Shown here in pieces: positions 1-8,965 of a DNA stretch of 64,000 nt. The translations under genes and the position numbers were made by a program. Under the pieces are notes generated by a model. That model made no database searches. It was given only the letters and a program-made list of their open reading frames with translations, and had not been told where the DNA came from. Origin of the DNA: an uncultured Chitinophaga sp. (GTDB taxonomy: Bacteria > Bacteroidota > Bacteroidia > Chitinophagales > Chitinophagaceae); the NCBI RefSeq assembly GCF_902168175.1, contig NZ_CABHOU010000021.1:167804-231803 (forward strand), in the 5' to 3' direction. How positions within the stretch are numbered: the stretch's first letter is position 1; every line of letters starts with the position of its first letter.

Positions 1-454
1 CATTAAGAATGTAATGATCGCCATCTTCGATAGCAGTGGTGCGTTGCGAGGTGGCATCAGAACCAGCTTCGGGCTCGCTGAGCAGGAAGGCGCCAATTAC
101 TTCGCCTTTTGCCAGGGGCACCAGGTATTTTTGTTTCTGTTCTTCGTTACCGAAAGTTTCGAGTCCCCAGCAAACCAGGGAATTGTTTACACTCATTACC
201 ACAGAGGCAGAAGCATCTATCTTCGAGATCTCCTCCATGGCCAGAACGTAAGAAACGGTATCCATACCGGAACCACCGTACTTCGGATCGACCATCATCC
301 CTAAAAAACCAAGCTCACCGAGTTTTTTAATCTGTTCGGCCGGAAACTGCTGCTTTTCATCACGTTCTATCACTCCGGGTAAAAGCTCACTTACAGCGAA
401 GTCACGCGCTGCTTTTTGAATCATCAGGTGTTCTTCAGTTAATTGAAAATTCAT
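1..454 (-). CDS. Acyl-CoA dehydrogenase, N-terminal part (cut by window edge)
   Basis: Flavoenzyme of the acyl-CoA dehydrogenase family, which oxidises acyl-CoA to trans-2-enoyl-CoA in fatty-acid or branched-chain breakdown. Reading leftward from ATG 454-452, about 151 codons are visible. The translation starts MNFQLTEEHLMIQKAARDFA and includes FPAEQIKKLGELGFLGMMV, YGGSGMD, a YVLAMEEISKIDAS segment and the family signature GAFLLSEPEAGSDATSQRTT, which precedes the FAD-binding middle domain. The C-terminal catalytic Glu lies outside the window. Closest in style to short-chain (butyryl-CoA) dehydrogenases, but chain-length preference cannot be read from this part. It diverges from yggS. An enoyl-CoA hydratase 10 kb away would catalyse the next step, though it is not linked. 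Confidence 0.93.
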   Translation of the reverse strand, partial: MNFQLTEEHLMIQKAARDFAVSELLPGVIERDEKQQFPAEQIKKLGELGFLGMMVDPKYGGSGMDTVSYVLAMEEISKIDASASVVMSVNNSLVCWGLETFGNEEQKQKYLVPLAKGEVIGAFLLSEPEAGSDATSQRTTAIEDGDHYILN

Positions 455-491
455 ACCGTAAAATGTTTTATAACGGGGATTGTGGTGTTTA

Positions 492-499
492 CAAACCTA
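492..499 (-). promoter_or_regulatory. -7 box of the acyl-CoA dehydrogenase promoter
   Basis: On the minus strand the sequence reads TAGGTTTG, an exact match to the Bacteroidetes -7 consensus TAnnTTTG, about 38 nt before the ATG. The -33 region has only a TTTA-like element, not a clean TTG. Confidence 0.55.
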
Positions 500-612
500 T
501 TTATAAAAAGGCATGTAAAAAAATGCTATGCGTAAAATTCAATGTTATCCATCATTCCTCTAAAATTATTGAATGAATCCATAGCCCTTCGCCTCAAATA
601 CCGCAATTCCTT

Positions 613-620
613 TATTTTTG
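613..620 (+). promoter_or_regulatory. -7 box of yggS promoter, leaderless or nearly so
   Basis: TATTTTTG matches the Bacteroidetes -7 consensus TAnnTTTG exactly and ends only 7 nt before the yggS ATG at 628. Transcription would start at or a few bases before the start codon, so the mRNA would have almost no leader. No good TTG lies at the expected -33 distance. Confidence 0.5.
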
Positions 621-627
621 CGGTATT

Positions 628-1314
628 ATGGCAGTTAACTTATCCGCATATCAACACATCACCGGCGAACTTTCCTCCTTTGGCGCAAGCCTTGTAGCCG
701 TTTCCAAAATCAAACCTGCATCCGATATTATGCAATTGTATAATGCCGGACAACGTATTTTCGGGGAGAACTATGTGCAGGAGCTGTTGGAGAAACAAGG
801 GGTATTGCCGGGCGATATACAATGGCATTTCATTGGCCACCTGCAATCGAACAAGGTGAAGTACATCGCGCCGTTTGTGAGTATGATACATGGTATCGAC
901 AGCGGTAAGCTGCTTTTGGAGATCAGTAAACAGGGAATTAAAAACCAACGAAGGATCGACTGCCTGTTGCAGATCCATATTGCGGAAGAGGAGACCAAAT
1001 TCGGACTGAACGAAGATGAGTTGAATGAACTGCTCGCCACCTTAGCCCAATCGCCGGACAAGTTTGCCGGCGTACGCATTTGCGGCTTTATGGGCATGGC
1101 CACCAATACGGATAACGAAGCGCAGATATCCAAAGAATTTCATCAGCTTAAACAATTATTTGAACGTATAAAAGCGGCACATTTCGCCAACGAAGACTCG
1201 TTTAAAGAATTGTCTATTGGCATGAGCGGCGACTATAAACTGGCACTGGAATCCGGTGCTACCCTGGTAAGAATTGGCAGCATGCTGTTTGGTGCGCGCA
1301 ACTACAACAAGTGA
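628..1314 (+). CDS. yggS: YggS-family PLP-binding homeostasis protein
   Basis: Pyridoxal-phosphate-binding protein of the YggS/PROSC family (228 aa, normal length). It is a single TIM-barrel domain with no known catalytic activity that buffers PLP and affects amino-acid and keto-acid balance. Visible signatures: AVSKIKPASDI, with Lys27 as the likely PLP-Schiff-base residue; IFGENYVQELLEK; WHFIGHLQSNKVKYI; GFMGMA; and LSIGMSGDYKLALESGAT followed by VRIGSMLFG, the phosphate-binding end. The ATG at 628 is preceded closely by a -7 promoter box and no SD is seen. The gene is convergent with the histidine kinase gene, with only 2 nt between the stop codons. Confidence 0.95.
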   Translation: MAVNLSAYQHITGELSSFGASLVAVSKIKPASDIMQLYNAGQRIFGENYVQELLEKQGVLPGDIQWHFIGHLQSNKVKYIAPFVSMIHGIDSGKLLLEISKQGIKNQRRIDCLLQIHIAEEETKFGLNEDELNELLATLAQSPDKFAGVRICGFMGMATNTDNEAQISKEFHQLKQLFERIKAAHFANEDSFKELSIGMSGDYKLALESGATLVRIGSMLFGARNYNK

Positions 1315-1316
1315 CG

Positions 1317-4300
1317 CTACTCCTCTATCAGCGGCAGCTTTACATAAAACGTGGTACCCAGGCCAACTTCGGTTTCAAACCATATTTCCCCCCTGGCCTG
1401 TTCCACTATATTTTTACACATAGCCAGTCCCAAACCGGTGCCTGAAGATTTTGTGGTGAAGTTGGGCACGAATATTTTAGGCTGCACTTCTTCCGGAATA
1501 CCATGGCCGTTATCACGCACACTTACTGTTACGTAGCCCGATTTGGAAGGCGTGAGGCCGATAGTAATGCGACCGTCCTGCTTACCTTCTGGCATAGCTT
1601 GTATCGCGTTTTGCAACAGGTTGGTGAACAAACGGTTCATTTGGGTTTTATCGGCAAAAATCTGGTACTGCATTTCAGGTTGCTCATAAATTATTTCACA
1701 ACCTGGCTGACCCTGGTAAAGACCTGTAAGAGAATACAACAACTCGTTAAGCAACATCTCTTCACTATTCGACTGCCCTATGTGAGCGAATGCGGAGAAG
1801 TCTGACGCGATGTTAGATAAGTGTTCGATTTGTTCCACCAAGGTATTGGCCACGTTTTGCGACAGCACTTTCACATTGGGCGAATCGTTGGCGATGGCAC
1901 GTTGCAGGTACTGAATACTCAGCTTCATCGGCGTTAAAGGGTTCTTGATCTCATGCGCCACCTGCCGCGCCATTTCTCTCCAGGCCCCTTCCCTCTCGCT
2001 CTTAGCCAGTTTGGCGGCGCTTACTTCCAGTTTGCGCACCATCTTGTTATATTCCCTCACCAAAACGCCTATCTCATCATCTTTCTCCCATTCAATTTCA
2101 TCATTATGCTGCCCAAGGTTTACGCTACGAAGTTTATTGGTAACGAGAGAAAACGAGCGGGTGATGGTATTGGTAATAAACAGCGCCAGCAACCCGGCAA
2201 TTAGCAGGATGAGGGCATTAAAGTTGATAAGCACCACCAGGAAGTTGGATATCTGGTTATTCAATTCTGTTTCGGTAGCGAAAGAAGGTACGTTAAGATA
2301 AGCCAGTACATTGGCCCCATCGCGGATAGGAATGTATCCGGACAGGTATGACATCTTCCCTATCTTCTCATTTTGAATAAACTGAATTTTATTAAGCCTT
2401 GTAAGCTGGAAATAGGCCATAGGATCGACCTTCGGCGCGATCAGGCCCTTTTCGATTAACAGTGGCTGCGTAGTGAGACGCAGGTTGCCGTCGCGGTCGT
2501 AGAGGTTAAGGTCCACATCATGATTCTCGGCCAGCTTGTTTACAGAGCGATACAATGAGTCGTAGATCATCTCCATCTCATCAAACTCCAACCTATGCTG
2601 AAACACAGCCTGCAGGTCGTGGGCAACAGCATTTATTTTCTTACTAAGCCTTTCTGCATTTTCCGTTTGGTAACGGTTGATAAAGAACAGGATGGTTGTT
2701 ACACCCAATACAATAAAGGCAAACACCACCACGAAAATAATGGTGCCCTGTACTTTTTTCCTGATGTTGATGTTCAGTAATGCCTTTAACTGACTGCGCC
2801 TCATGCGGGCCTTTATCAGCAAATCGAATACCGCGTAGATGGCAATAATGATCAGGAACAGGCAGAACATATAAGCGAACAGCGTCACGAACTCTACAAA
2901 ACTACGGTCCTTTTTTACAATGATTACCAGCTTCTCCGGTGTCGGGCGATAATAGAACCTGGAATAACCATCTTCGTCCTTGTACATCATATTATCCACC
3001 AACATTGGAATGTCAGTACCATACAGCTTTACAGGGAAAGGGTAATCGTTATTGTTATTTACCAGTACATTTTTATCGTATACGGCGTAAGAATAGATAG
3101 AACTAATATCGTTTTCACCCGTTTTAATACCCTCTACCAGCAAACTTGGAAAAGGTCTTTCCGGTTGGGCCACCAGCGGGGTGAGTACAAAACGTATATA
3201 ACCAAACAAGATAGAGTCCTCTCGTATTTCCCGCGTTCCGATGTAACTATAATCGTTAAAACTGCGCTCTTCGTAATACAGGTTTTTATCGGCAATCAGC
3301 GGCTTCTCCGTACGGCTTTTAAAACTGTCAAACTCATCGATCGTTTCAGCATTATCATTAAAAAGCGGTGTGCCATTCTGGTCAAATGTATACAGATCAA
3401 TACGGTAATTATTATAGGAGCCGGTAAAGTATTTCTGATCGAGTTGCTGCCTGAGATCATCTTTGGCGGCACGGGTCCGGAACCTGAAAAACGCCTGCAC
3501 CATCGCATCTTTCGACAACTTCTCATTCACGTCTTTCAGGTACGACTCCAGCGCAACATCCTTACGTTTCGACAGCTTTTCGGCTACTTTTACACGGTTG
3601 CCCCGCTCCTTCTGGTTGTTATGATATACCAGTACGGCAGACGTTGTAACGGTCATTACCAGCATCCAGAAAAGGAAAGGCACCGACGATGGCGTATCTT
3701 CAAAACGGAGCGCCAGCAGGTCGAGCAGGATGACGTAGGCGAGCAGCCAGGTCATAAACGCCACGTCGTACACACGCTCGTTATTGTAAATATTAACGGC
3801 GAGCCATATCAGCCCAACAATAGCCAGGAACAAGTACTTACTGCGATAATTAAAATCGGTTAGCTGGTTTAGCAGGTAGTTAACAATCTGGGAAAAGAAC
3901 AGGAAACTAATGGCGATAAAGCCCAATACTATCGAGCCCACTACGCTATATTCATCCAGGCCGAATACGTTAGTTACATCAAAGGAGATTTGCGAGTCGG
4001 CTACCAGTGATTGTATGAGATCAGAATAGAACTGGCCTACAATGAACATCAGCAAACCGGAGAGGATAATAATGAGCCAGAGTTGCCAGGGTTCTTTTAC
4101 AGCGGGTGGTTTGATAGTCCTTACATGCTCCCTGAAAAACAGGATGAGCCAGAAAGTGAGCATTACGTTGAGCAACAGGTCGCCCAGGGAACGAAATACG
4201 TCATCGCGCGCGTAGATCGTTGCATCAAAAAGCTGCAGGGTACGCAGATCTATTGGAAAAGGGTAGATATAAGTGAAGATACGGGCGCAAACCACAACCA

Positions 4301-5066
4301 CCAGCAGAAACGTAAATCCCCACAACGGGCTTACTTTACGGGCCAGCAACGTCGCAAACTGGTTGATGAAAATGAGCATACATATACACCCGATACACCA
4401 CAACGCTATACTGATCCAACTGGGTGGGTAACCAGTGCCGCCAATATCGTGATAGAGATAAAAAAGAATACGGTTCGTATCGTAACTCAGCACAGGCTTG
4501 CCCGGACCGCTTGTATGTATGGAATATTCGTCACTAATGGCGGGCTTTTTGAAGAAACTGTTTACCAGGTAATCGTTTTCTATCTGGTATTCCATTTTAA
4601 CAGGAATAAGTCCTACCAGGAACTGTTCCGGCGCCACCTCTTTACAGGTCATTACATAATCGCCGTTATTCAGCTTTACGAAACTACTGCCGGGGCGCGG
4701 ATTGTTGGGTAGGTCCTGTGGCTTAACAGTGTTAGTACTCCAGAAGGTTTCCCACGATTCGCCGCCGCGGTTATCGAAGGCGAAGAAGTACAGGTTTTTG
4801 TGGTATAGGCGCTGCAGATCCTGTTCGGAGTAACTGCGGTTCAGGAGTTTGGGTATCAGCGCCGTATCAGCAGCAATGCGGTCGAACGCGCGCTGCCTGC
4901 TATGGATACTGCTTTGTAAAGTTTGCCGAACACCTTCTTCAGAAGAATAGTAAGACCAGAAATTATTGAAGAGAAAGGAAAAAGTGAACAGCCATGCGGC
5001 AATGATCAGTAAATAACCATTACGCAGGAAGAAAAACCGTATCTCTTTAAAGTCGAACCTGGCCAA
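1317..5066 (-). CDS. Giant multi-pass membrane sensor histidine kinase (NtrY-like architecture)
   Basis: Sensor kinase of 1249 aa, much longer than usual. Predicted order: membrane anchor about 15-35, extracytoplasmic segment to about 210, several hydrophobic helices between about 215 and 480, a second sensory segment about 490-720, helices near 725-755 and 775-797, a third sensory segment to about 940, a final helix about 942-965, HAMP linker to about 1020, then the kinase core. H-box VAHEIKNPLTPMKLSIQYL (His about 1038), N-box NRLFTNLLQNAIQAMPEG, G1 DNGHGIPEE and G2 GTGLGLAMCKNIVE are all intact. The kinase core resembles NtrY-type nitrogen or stress sensors. Only 3 nt separate it from the upstream mazG stop, so the two are co-transcribed. 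No response regulator is adjacent, so the partner is unknown. Confidence 0.9.
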   Translation of the reverse strand: MARFDFKEIRFFFLRNGYLLIIAAWLFTFSFLFNNFWSYYSSEEGVRQTLQSSIHSRQRAFDRIAADTALIPKLLNRSYSEQDLQRLYHKNLYFFAFDNRGGESWETFWSTNTVKPQDLPNNPRPGSSFVKLNNGDYVMTCKEVAPEQFLVGLIPVKMEYQIENDYLVNSFFKKPAISDEYSIHTSGPGKPVLSYDTNRILFYLYHDIGGTGYPPSWISIALWCIGCICMLIFINQFATLLARKVSPLWGFTFLLVVVVCARIFTYIYPFPIDLRTLQLFDATIYARDDVFRSLGDLLLNVMLTFWLILFFREHVRTIKPPAVKEPWQLWLIIILSGLLMFIVGQFYSDLIQSLVADSQISFDVTNVFGLDEYSVVGSIVLGFIAISFLFFSQIVNYLLNQLTDFNYRSKYLFLAIVGLIWLAVNIYNNERVYDVAFMTWLLAYVILLDLLALRFEDTPSSVPFLFWMLVMTVTTSAVLVYHNNQKERGNRVKVAEKLSKRKDVALESYLKDVNEKLSKDAMVQAFFRFRTRAAKDDLRQQLDQKYFTGSYNNYRIDLYTFDQNGTPLFNDNAETIDEFDSFKSRTEKPLIADKNLYYEERSFNDYSYIGTREIREDSILFGYIRFVLTPLVAQPERPFPSLLVEGIKTGENDISSIYSYAVYDKNVLVNNNNDYPFPVKLYGTDIPMLVDNMMYKDEDGYSRFYYRPTPEKLVIIVKKDRSFVEFVTLFAYMFCLFLIIIAIYAVFDLLIKARMRRSQLKALLNINIRKKVQGTIIFVVVFAFIVLGVTTILFFINRYQTENAERLSKKINAVAHDLQAVFQHRLEFDEMEMIYDSLYRSVNKLAENHDVDLNLYDRDGNLRLTTQPLLIEKGLIAPKVDPMAYFQLTRLNKIQFIQNEKIGKMSYLSGYIPIRDGANVLAYLNVPSFATETELNNQISNFLVVLINFNALILLIAGLLALFITNTITRSFSLVTNKLRSVNLGQHNDEIEWEKDDEIGVLVREYNKMVRKLEVSAAKLAKSEREGAWREMARQVAHEIKNPLTPMKLSIQYLQRAIANDSPNVKVLSQNVANTLVEQIEHLSNIASDFSAFAHIGQSNSEEMLLNELLYSLTGLYQGQPGCEIIYEQPEMQYQIFADKTQMNRLFTNLLQNAIQAMPEGKQDGRITIGLTPSKSGYVTVSVRDNGHGIPEEVQPKIFVPNFTTKSSGTGLGLAMCKNIVEQARGEIWFETEVGLGTTFYVKLPLIEE

Positions 5067-5069
5067 AGT

Positions 5070-5846
5070 TTATAATTGTCCTTTTTCCGTTTTTTTAATA
5101 TCGTTCCATAAACCATCCATCTGCTCCAGCGACATGTCGTGGAGGCTAAGTCCACGTTCTTCCGCCAGCTGCTCCATTTGCTGGAACCGACGGATAAACT
5201 TCCTGTTGGTACGCTCCAGCGCATTTTCGGCATCTATCTTTAAAAAGCGCGAGTAGTTCACGAGCGAGAACATTACATCCCCAAACTCCTCCTCTATTTC
5301 GTCCTGATTGCCTGTTACCATTGCCTCTTTCAATTCTTCCATCTCTTCCCGCACCTTATCCAGTACCTGACCAGTGTTATCCCACTCAAAACCCACCTGT
5401 TTGGCTTTCTCCTGCAGGCGCATCGCTTTAACAAGGGCCGGTAACGAACCGGGAACGCCGCTTAGCACAGATTTTTTGCCCTCTTTCAGTTTCAGTTTTT
5501 CCCAGTTCTGCTTTACCTGTTCCTCGTTTTCCACTTTTACATCGCCATAAATATGCGGGTGGCGGGAAATAAGTTTTTCGCAAATACCGTTAATAACATC
5601 ATCGATGGTAAACTGATTTTGCTCTGCCCCTATCTTTGCATAAAAAACAATGTGCAGCAGCAGGTCGCCAAGTTCTTCACGAATCGACTTCCAATCCGAT
5701 CCGGTAATGGCGTCGGTGAGTTCGTAAAGTTCCTCGATGGTTTGCTGCCGGAGGCTATGAATCGTTTGTTTACGGTCCCAGGGGCATTTTTCCCGGAGGT
5801 CGTTCATAATTTCCAGCAGGCTGGCAAAAGAGTGTTTATTTTCCAT
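5070..5846 (-). CDS. mazG: Nucleoside triphosphate pyrophosphohydrolase MazG
   Basis: Hydrolyses NTPs/dNTPs to NMP plus PPi and cleans up non-canonical nucleotides. It has two tandem MazG domains in 258 aa, the length of E. coli-type MazG. Domain 1 has CPWDRKQTIHSLRQQTIEE, then ELYEL and REELGDLLLH; domain 2 has KVREEMEELKEAM and EEEFGDVMFSLVNY, the Mg-binding ExxE/ExxD helices. The reading frame extends upstream to a TTG at 5873, but the ATG at 5846 (MENKHSFASLL) matches where family members start and was chosen. It leads an operon with the giant histidine kinase. Confidence 0.95.
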   Translation of the reverse strand: MENKHSFASLLEIMNDLREKCPWDRKQTIHSLRQQTIEELYELTDAITGSDWKSIREELGDLLLHIVFYAKIGAEQNQFTIDDVINGICEKLISRHPHIYGDVKVENEEQVKQNWEKLKLKEGKKSVLSGVPGSLPALVKAMRLQEKAKQVGFEWDNTGQVLDKVREEMEELKEAMVTGNQDEIEEEFGDVMFSLVNYSRFLKIDAENALERTNRKFIRRFQQMEQLAEERGLSLHDMSLEQMDGLWNDIKKTEKGQL

Positions 5847-5998
5847 GCACACGATATTAGGAATAGGCGGCAAAATACAAAGTATTTGCCGGGCAAATTT
5901 TGTTTCCTGGCGAAAAGATAGGAAATCCTTTGATAATGCGCGTTTTATAGCAAATTCCGGGCCTTGCCGATATGTAAAAAACTGTTAATTTCTTTTTC

Positions 5999-6028
5999 TT
6001 GGCAGATAAGCCAATTTAATTAGCTTTG
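5999..6028 (+). promoter_or_regulatory. Promoter of tex
   Basis: TTG (5999-6001), 19-nt spacer, then TAGCTTTG (6021-6028): an exact Bacteroidetes -33/-7 promoter. It places the transcript start near 6035 and leaves a leader of about 60 nt before the tex ATG at 6097. Confidence 0.8.
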
Positions 6029-6096
6029 CGGCCCGGAGGAAATGCTTTAAACCATCTTCCTTCTACCCAAAAATTGAATAACTTATTGATATTATT

Positions 6097-8373
6097 ATGA
6101 ACGCGACACACATCGACCTGATTTCCTCAGAACTGGGAATTGCGAAGAAGCAGGCGGAGAACACCATGAACCTGCTGGCCGAAGGCTCTACCGTGCCCTT
6201 CATCAGCCGTTATCGTAAAGAGGTGACCGGCAGCCTGGACGAGGTACAGATTGCAAAGATCGAAGACCTTCAGAAGCGTTATAAGGAAGTAGACGAACGA
6301 CGCGCTTTTATCATTAAGACCATCACCGAGCAGGATAAAATGACGCCGGAACTGCTGGAGAAGATTGAGCAAACCTGGGTGCTGCATGAGCTGGAAGACA
6401 TTTATCTCCCCTACAAACCGAAACGTAAAACCCGCGCAATGGCGGCTATCGAAAAAGGTTTGGAACCACTGGCCAATCTTATTATGGACCAGCAGGAAAC
6501 CGGAGCGCTGGATGAGATTATCAAAACCTACCTGAACGAGCAGGTACTTACCGGCGAAGATGCGCTTAAGGGCGCCCGCGACATCATCGCAGAACGCATG
6601 AACGAAAATGCAGAACTGCGTGATAAAATGCGTAAACTCTTTAACAATACCTCCAAATTCGCGGCTAAAGTGATTGAAGGTAAAGAAGAAGAGGGCGTGA
6701 AATACAAAGACTACTTCGATTTCAATGAAGATATCACCTCTATCCCCTCGCACCGTGTACTGGCTATCCTGCGCGGCGAGGCCGAAGGTTTCCTGTACGG
6801 TACCATTTCACCGGTAGAGGAAGATGCGCTGGACATTATCAATGACCAGTTCATCCAAAAAAGAAATACACCATCCGGCGAGCAGATGGCGAAAGCCGGC
6901 ACCGATGCTTACAAACGCCTGTTACGTCCATCACTCGAAAACGAGTTCCGCGCCCAGGCCAAAGAGCGTGCAGATGCCGAAGCTATCGATGTATTTGCCG
7001 ACAACCTCCGCCAGTTGCTGCTCGCAGCGCCTCTCGGCCCTAAAGCTGTTATCGCCATCGATCCCGGATATCGTACCGGTTGTAAAGTGGTAGCACTGGA
7101 TGATCAGGGCAACATGCTGGACAACGATGTGATTTATCCGCTTGAAAAGAATTATAAACGCGACGATGCAGAACACCTTTTGCAGAAATGGGTGGCGAAA
7201 TACGATACGGCCGCTATTGCCGTAGGTAATGGTACCGCAGGCCGCGAAACCGAAGAATTTGTGAAGAAGATCGACTTCGGTAAAAAGGTGATCGTATTTA
7301 TGGTGAACGAAAGCGGTGCTTCTGTGTACTCAGCTTCCGAAGTAGCCCGCGAAGAATTCCCCGACCACGACGTAACCGTGCGCGGCTCCGTATCTATCGG
7401 CCGCAGGCTTATCGATCCGCTGGCAGAACTGGTGAAGATCGATCCGAAAGCGATAGGCGTAGGTCAGTACCAGCACGACGTAAACCAGAGTCAGTTGAAA
7501 CAGAGCCTCGACCGCGTGGTGATCAGCTGCGTGAACAATGTGGGCGTAAACCTTAACACCGCTTCCAAACATCTGCTGGCATACGTTTCCGGCCTCGGCC
7601 CTTCCCTGGCAGAAAACATTGTGAAATACCGTAAAGAGAACGGCGCTTTCAAGAACCGTAAGGAACTGAAGAAAGTAACCCGTTTAGGCGATAAAGCTTT
7701 TGAACAGTGCGCAGGCTTCCTCCGTATTGAAAATGGCGATAACCCGCTGGATAACTCTGCAGTACACCCCGAACGTTATGTAGTGGTTGAGGCAATGGCC
7801 ACCAAACAAAACTGTACCGTTCAAGACCTGATAGCGAACGAAGAACTTCGCAGGAAGATCAACCCGAAAGAATACATCAACGAAGAAGTAGGCCTGCTTA
7901 CTATCGAGGATATCATGAAAGAACTGGATAAACCCAGCCGCGACCCTCGTGATGAGATATCTATCTTTGAATATGCAGAAGGTATTAAATCGATGGAAGA
8001 CGTGAAACCGGGGATGCAACTGCCAGGCGTAGTGACCAACATCACAGCCTTTGGTGCTTTCGTAGACATCGGTGTTAAACAAGACGGACTGGTGCATATT
8101 TCACACCTTTCGAACAAATTCGTGAGCAACCCGAGCGAAGCAGTAAAACTGAACCAAAAAGTAATGGTAACAGTACTGGAAGTAGATATAGCCCGTAAAC
8201 GTATTTCTCTTTCCATGAAAGACAGCGAGCCTGCACAATCAGGTGGCGGCGGTCAGCGCAGGGAGAATAATAACCGTGGCGGAGGAAACAATAACAACAA
8301 ACAGCCGAAGAAAGAGGCGCCGTTGAACGACTTCCAGGCCAAACTGCTGGCCTTAAAGAAAAAGTTCGATTAG
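6097..8373 (+). CDS. tex: Tex family RNA-binding transcription accessory protein
   Basis: Homologue of Tex, a nucleic-acid-binding protein that associates with transcription and RNA turnover (758 aa, typical length). Domains in order: N-terminal helical Tex domain (GSTVPFISRYRKEVTGSLDE near residue 30), central YqgF/RNase H-like fold from about 325 (AIDPGYRTGCKVVALDD), paired helix-hairpin-helix region about 490-560 (LNTASKHLLAYVSGLG), and an S1 RNA-binding domain about 648-716 (VTNITAFGAFVDIGVKQDG). The C-terminus is a low-complexity Gly/Asn-rich tail (about 718-740) before a short helix; such tails are common in Bacteroidetes copies. It has its own exact promoter and a strong terminator, so it is a single-gene transcript. 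Confidence 0.96.
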   Translation: MNATHIDLISSELGIAKKQAENTMNLLAEGSTVPFISRYRKEVTGSLDEVQIAKIEDLQKRYKEVDERRAFIIKTITEQDKMTPELLEKIEQTWVLHELEDIYLPYKPKRKTRAMAAIEKGLEPLANLIMDQQETGALDEIIKTYLNEQVLTGEDALKGARDIIAERMNENAELRDKMRKLFNNTSKFAAKVIEGKEEEGVKYKDYFDFNEDITSIPSHRVLAILRGEAEGFLYGTISPVEEDALDIINDQFIQKRNTPSGEQMAKAGTDAYKRLLRPSLENEFRAQAKERADAEAIDVFADNLRQLLLAAPLGPKAVIAIDPGYRTGCKVVALDDQGNMLDNDVIYPLEKNYKRDDAEHLLQKWVAKYDTAAIAVGNGTAGRETEEFVKKIDFGKKVIVFMVNESGASVYSASEVAREEFPDHDVTVRGSVSIGRRLIDPLAELVKIDPKAIGVGQYQHDVNQSQLKQSLDRVVISCVNNVGVNLNTASKHLLAYVSGLGPSLAENIVKYRKENGAFKNRKELKKVTRLGDKAFEQCAGFLRIENGDNPLDNSAVHPERYVVVEAMATKQNCTVQDLIANEELRRKINPKEYINEEVGLLTIEDIMKELDKPSRDPRDEISIFEYAEGIKSMEDVKPGMQLPGVVTNITAFGAFVDIGVKQDGLVHISHLSNKFVSNPSEAVKLNQKVMVTVLEVDIARKRISLSMKDSEPAQSGGGGQRRENNNRGGGNNNNKQPKKEAPLNDFQAKLLALKKKFD

Positions 8374-8380
8374 GCAGATA

Positions 8381-8416
8381 AAAAACGCCGGAGCTTAGCG
8401 TTCCGGCGTTTTTATT
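8381..8416. terminator. Bidirectional terminator after tex
   Basis: Perfect 12-bp stem: aaaaacgccgga (8381-8392) pairs with tccggcgttttt (8402-8413), with A-tract and T-tract on opposite sides. It serves tex (+) and the lipoprotein operon (-). Confidence 0.9.
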
Positions 8417-8938
8417 TTATTCAGAAAATTTATTCTTCCATTCCAACAGCTTCGCGGGCCAGGCGGTATCGCCCTTCTCACTAAACATCCTCACTTGTTT
8501 TTTTACCGCTATTCCTGCATACACCTCATCTTTTTTCAAGTCTACCACCAGGGCCGATTCTTCAATGGTACAGTCGTGCGGACGACAGCCTTCGGTAAAT
8601 AAAACTGCATTTTCAATATCGATCGGCGGTGTTACCTGGTGCCGGTCGAGGAACGCTTTCGCATCTTTCCCTAAAAGCCGCTTAAACCGGTCTTTTAAAG
8701 GCGGTTGATCAAACAGACTCACATCATGCGCGTACTTGCCGTTAAAGGTCTCAAAAGCACCCCAGGATTGCGCTGGCATTGCAACTACGTTAGTATCTGT
8801 TGCCTGAATCATTGTATCGGTACTAACCATTGTTACAGAATCAGGGCGTCGCCGCGCGGTTTCCTTTTTAGACTTGTTTGTACAGGAGATGCATATACTA
8901 CCCTGCAACAACACCGCCATCAACATAAATTTCTTCAT
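8417..8938 (-). CDS. Lipoprotein with CRPHDC motif, possibly Ivy-like lysozyme inhibitor
   Basis: Exported lipoprotein of 173 aa. The signal peptide ends in a lipobox-like ICISC, so Cys19 would be lipidated. A charged and Ser/Thr-rich linker leads to a globular domain of about 120 aa. That domain contains ENAVLFTEGCRPHDCTIEES followed by alternating beta-type strands (ALVVDLKKDEVYAGIAV) and ends WPAKLLEWKNKF. In the Ivy family of C-type lysozyme inhibitors a CKPHDC loop, held by a disulfide, plugs the lysozyme active site. The spacing of a strand, CxPHDC and then two strands is similar here. Overall similarity to Ivy beyond that loop is weak by eye, so the function is a suggestion. It is the last gene of the leftward operon, 27 nt after carbonic anhydrase. 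Confidence 0.6.
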   Translation of the reverse strand: MKKFMLMAVLLQGSICISCTNKSKKETARRRPDSVTMVSTDTMIQATDTNVVAMPAQSWGAFETFNGKYAHDVSLFDQPPLKDRFKRLLGKDAKAFLDRHQVTPPIDIENAVLFTEGCRPHDCTIEESALVVDLKKDEVYAGIAVKKQVRMFSEKGDTAWPAKLLEWKNKFSE

Positions 8939-8965
8939 GGGAATAGTATTTCGGGGGAAATGAAA

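Noticed and set aside
4011..4712. Long frame antisense to the giant histidine kinase (233 codons)
   Set aside because: No homology-like features; antisense open frames of this length recur over the long coding genes here.
5847..5873. Longer N-terminus of MazG from a TTG
   Set aside because: The ATG at 5846 matches the usual family start; the added nine residues do not.
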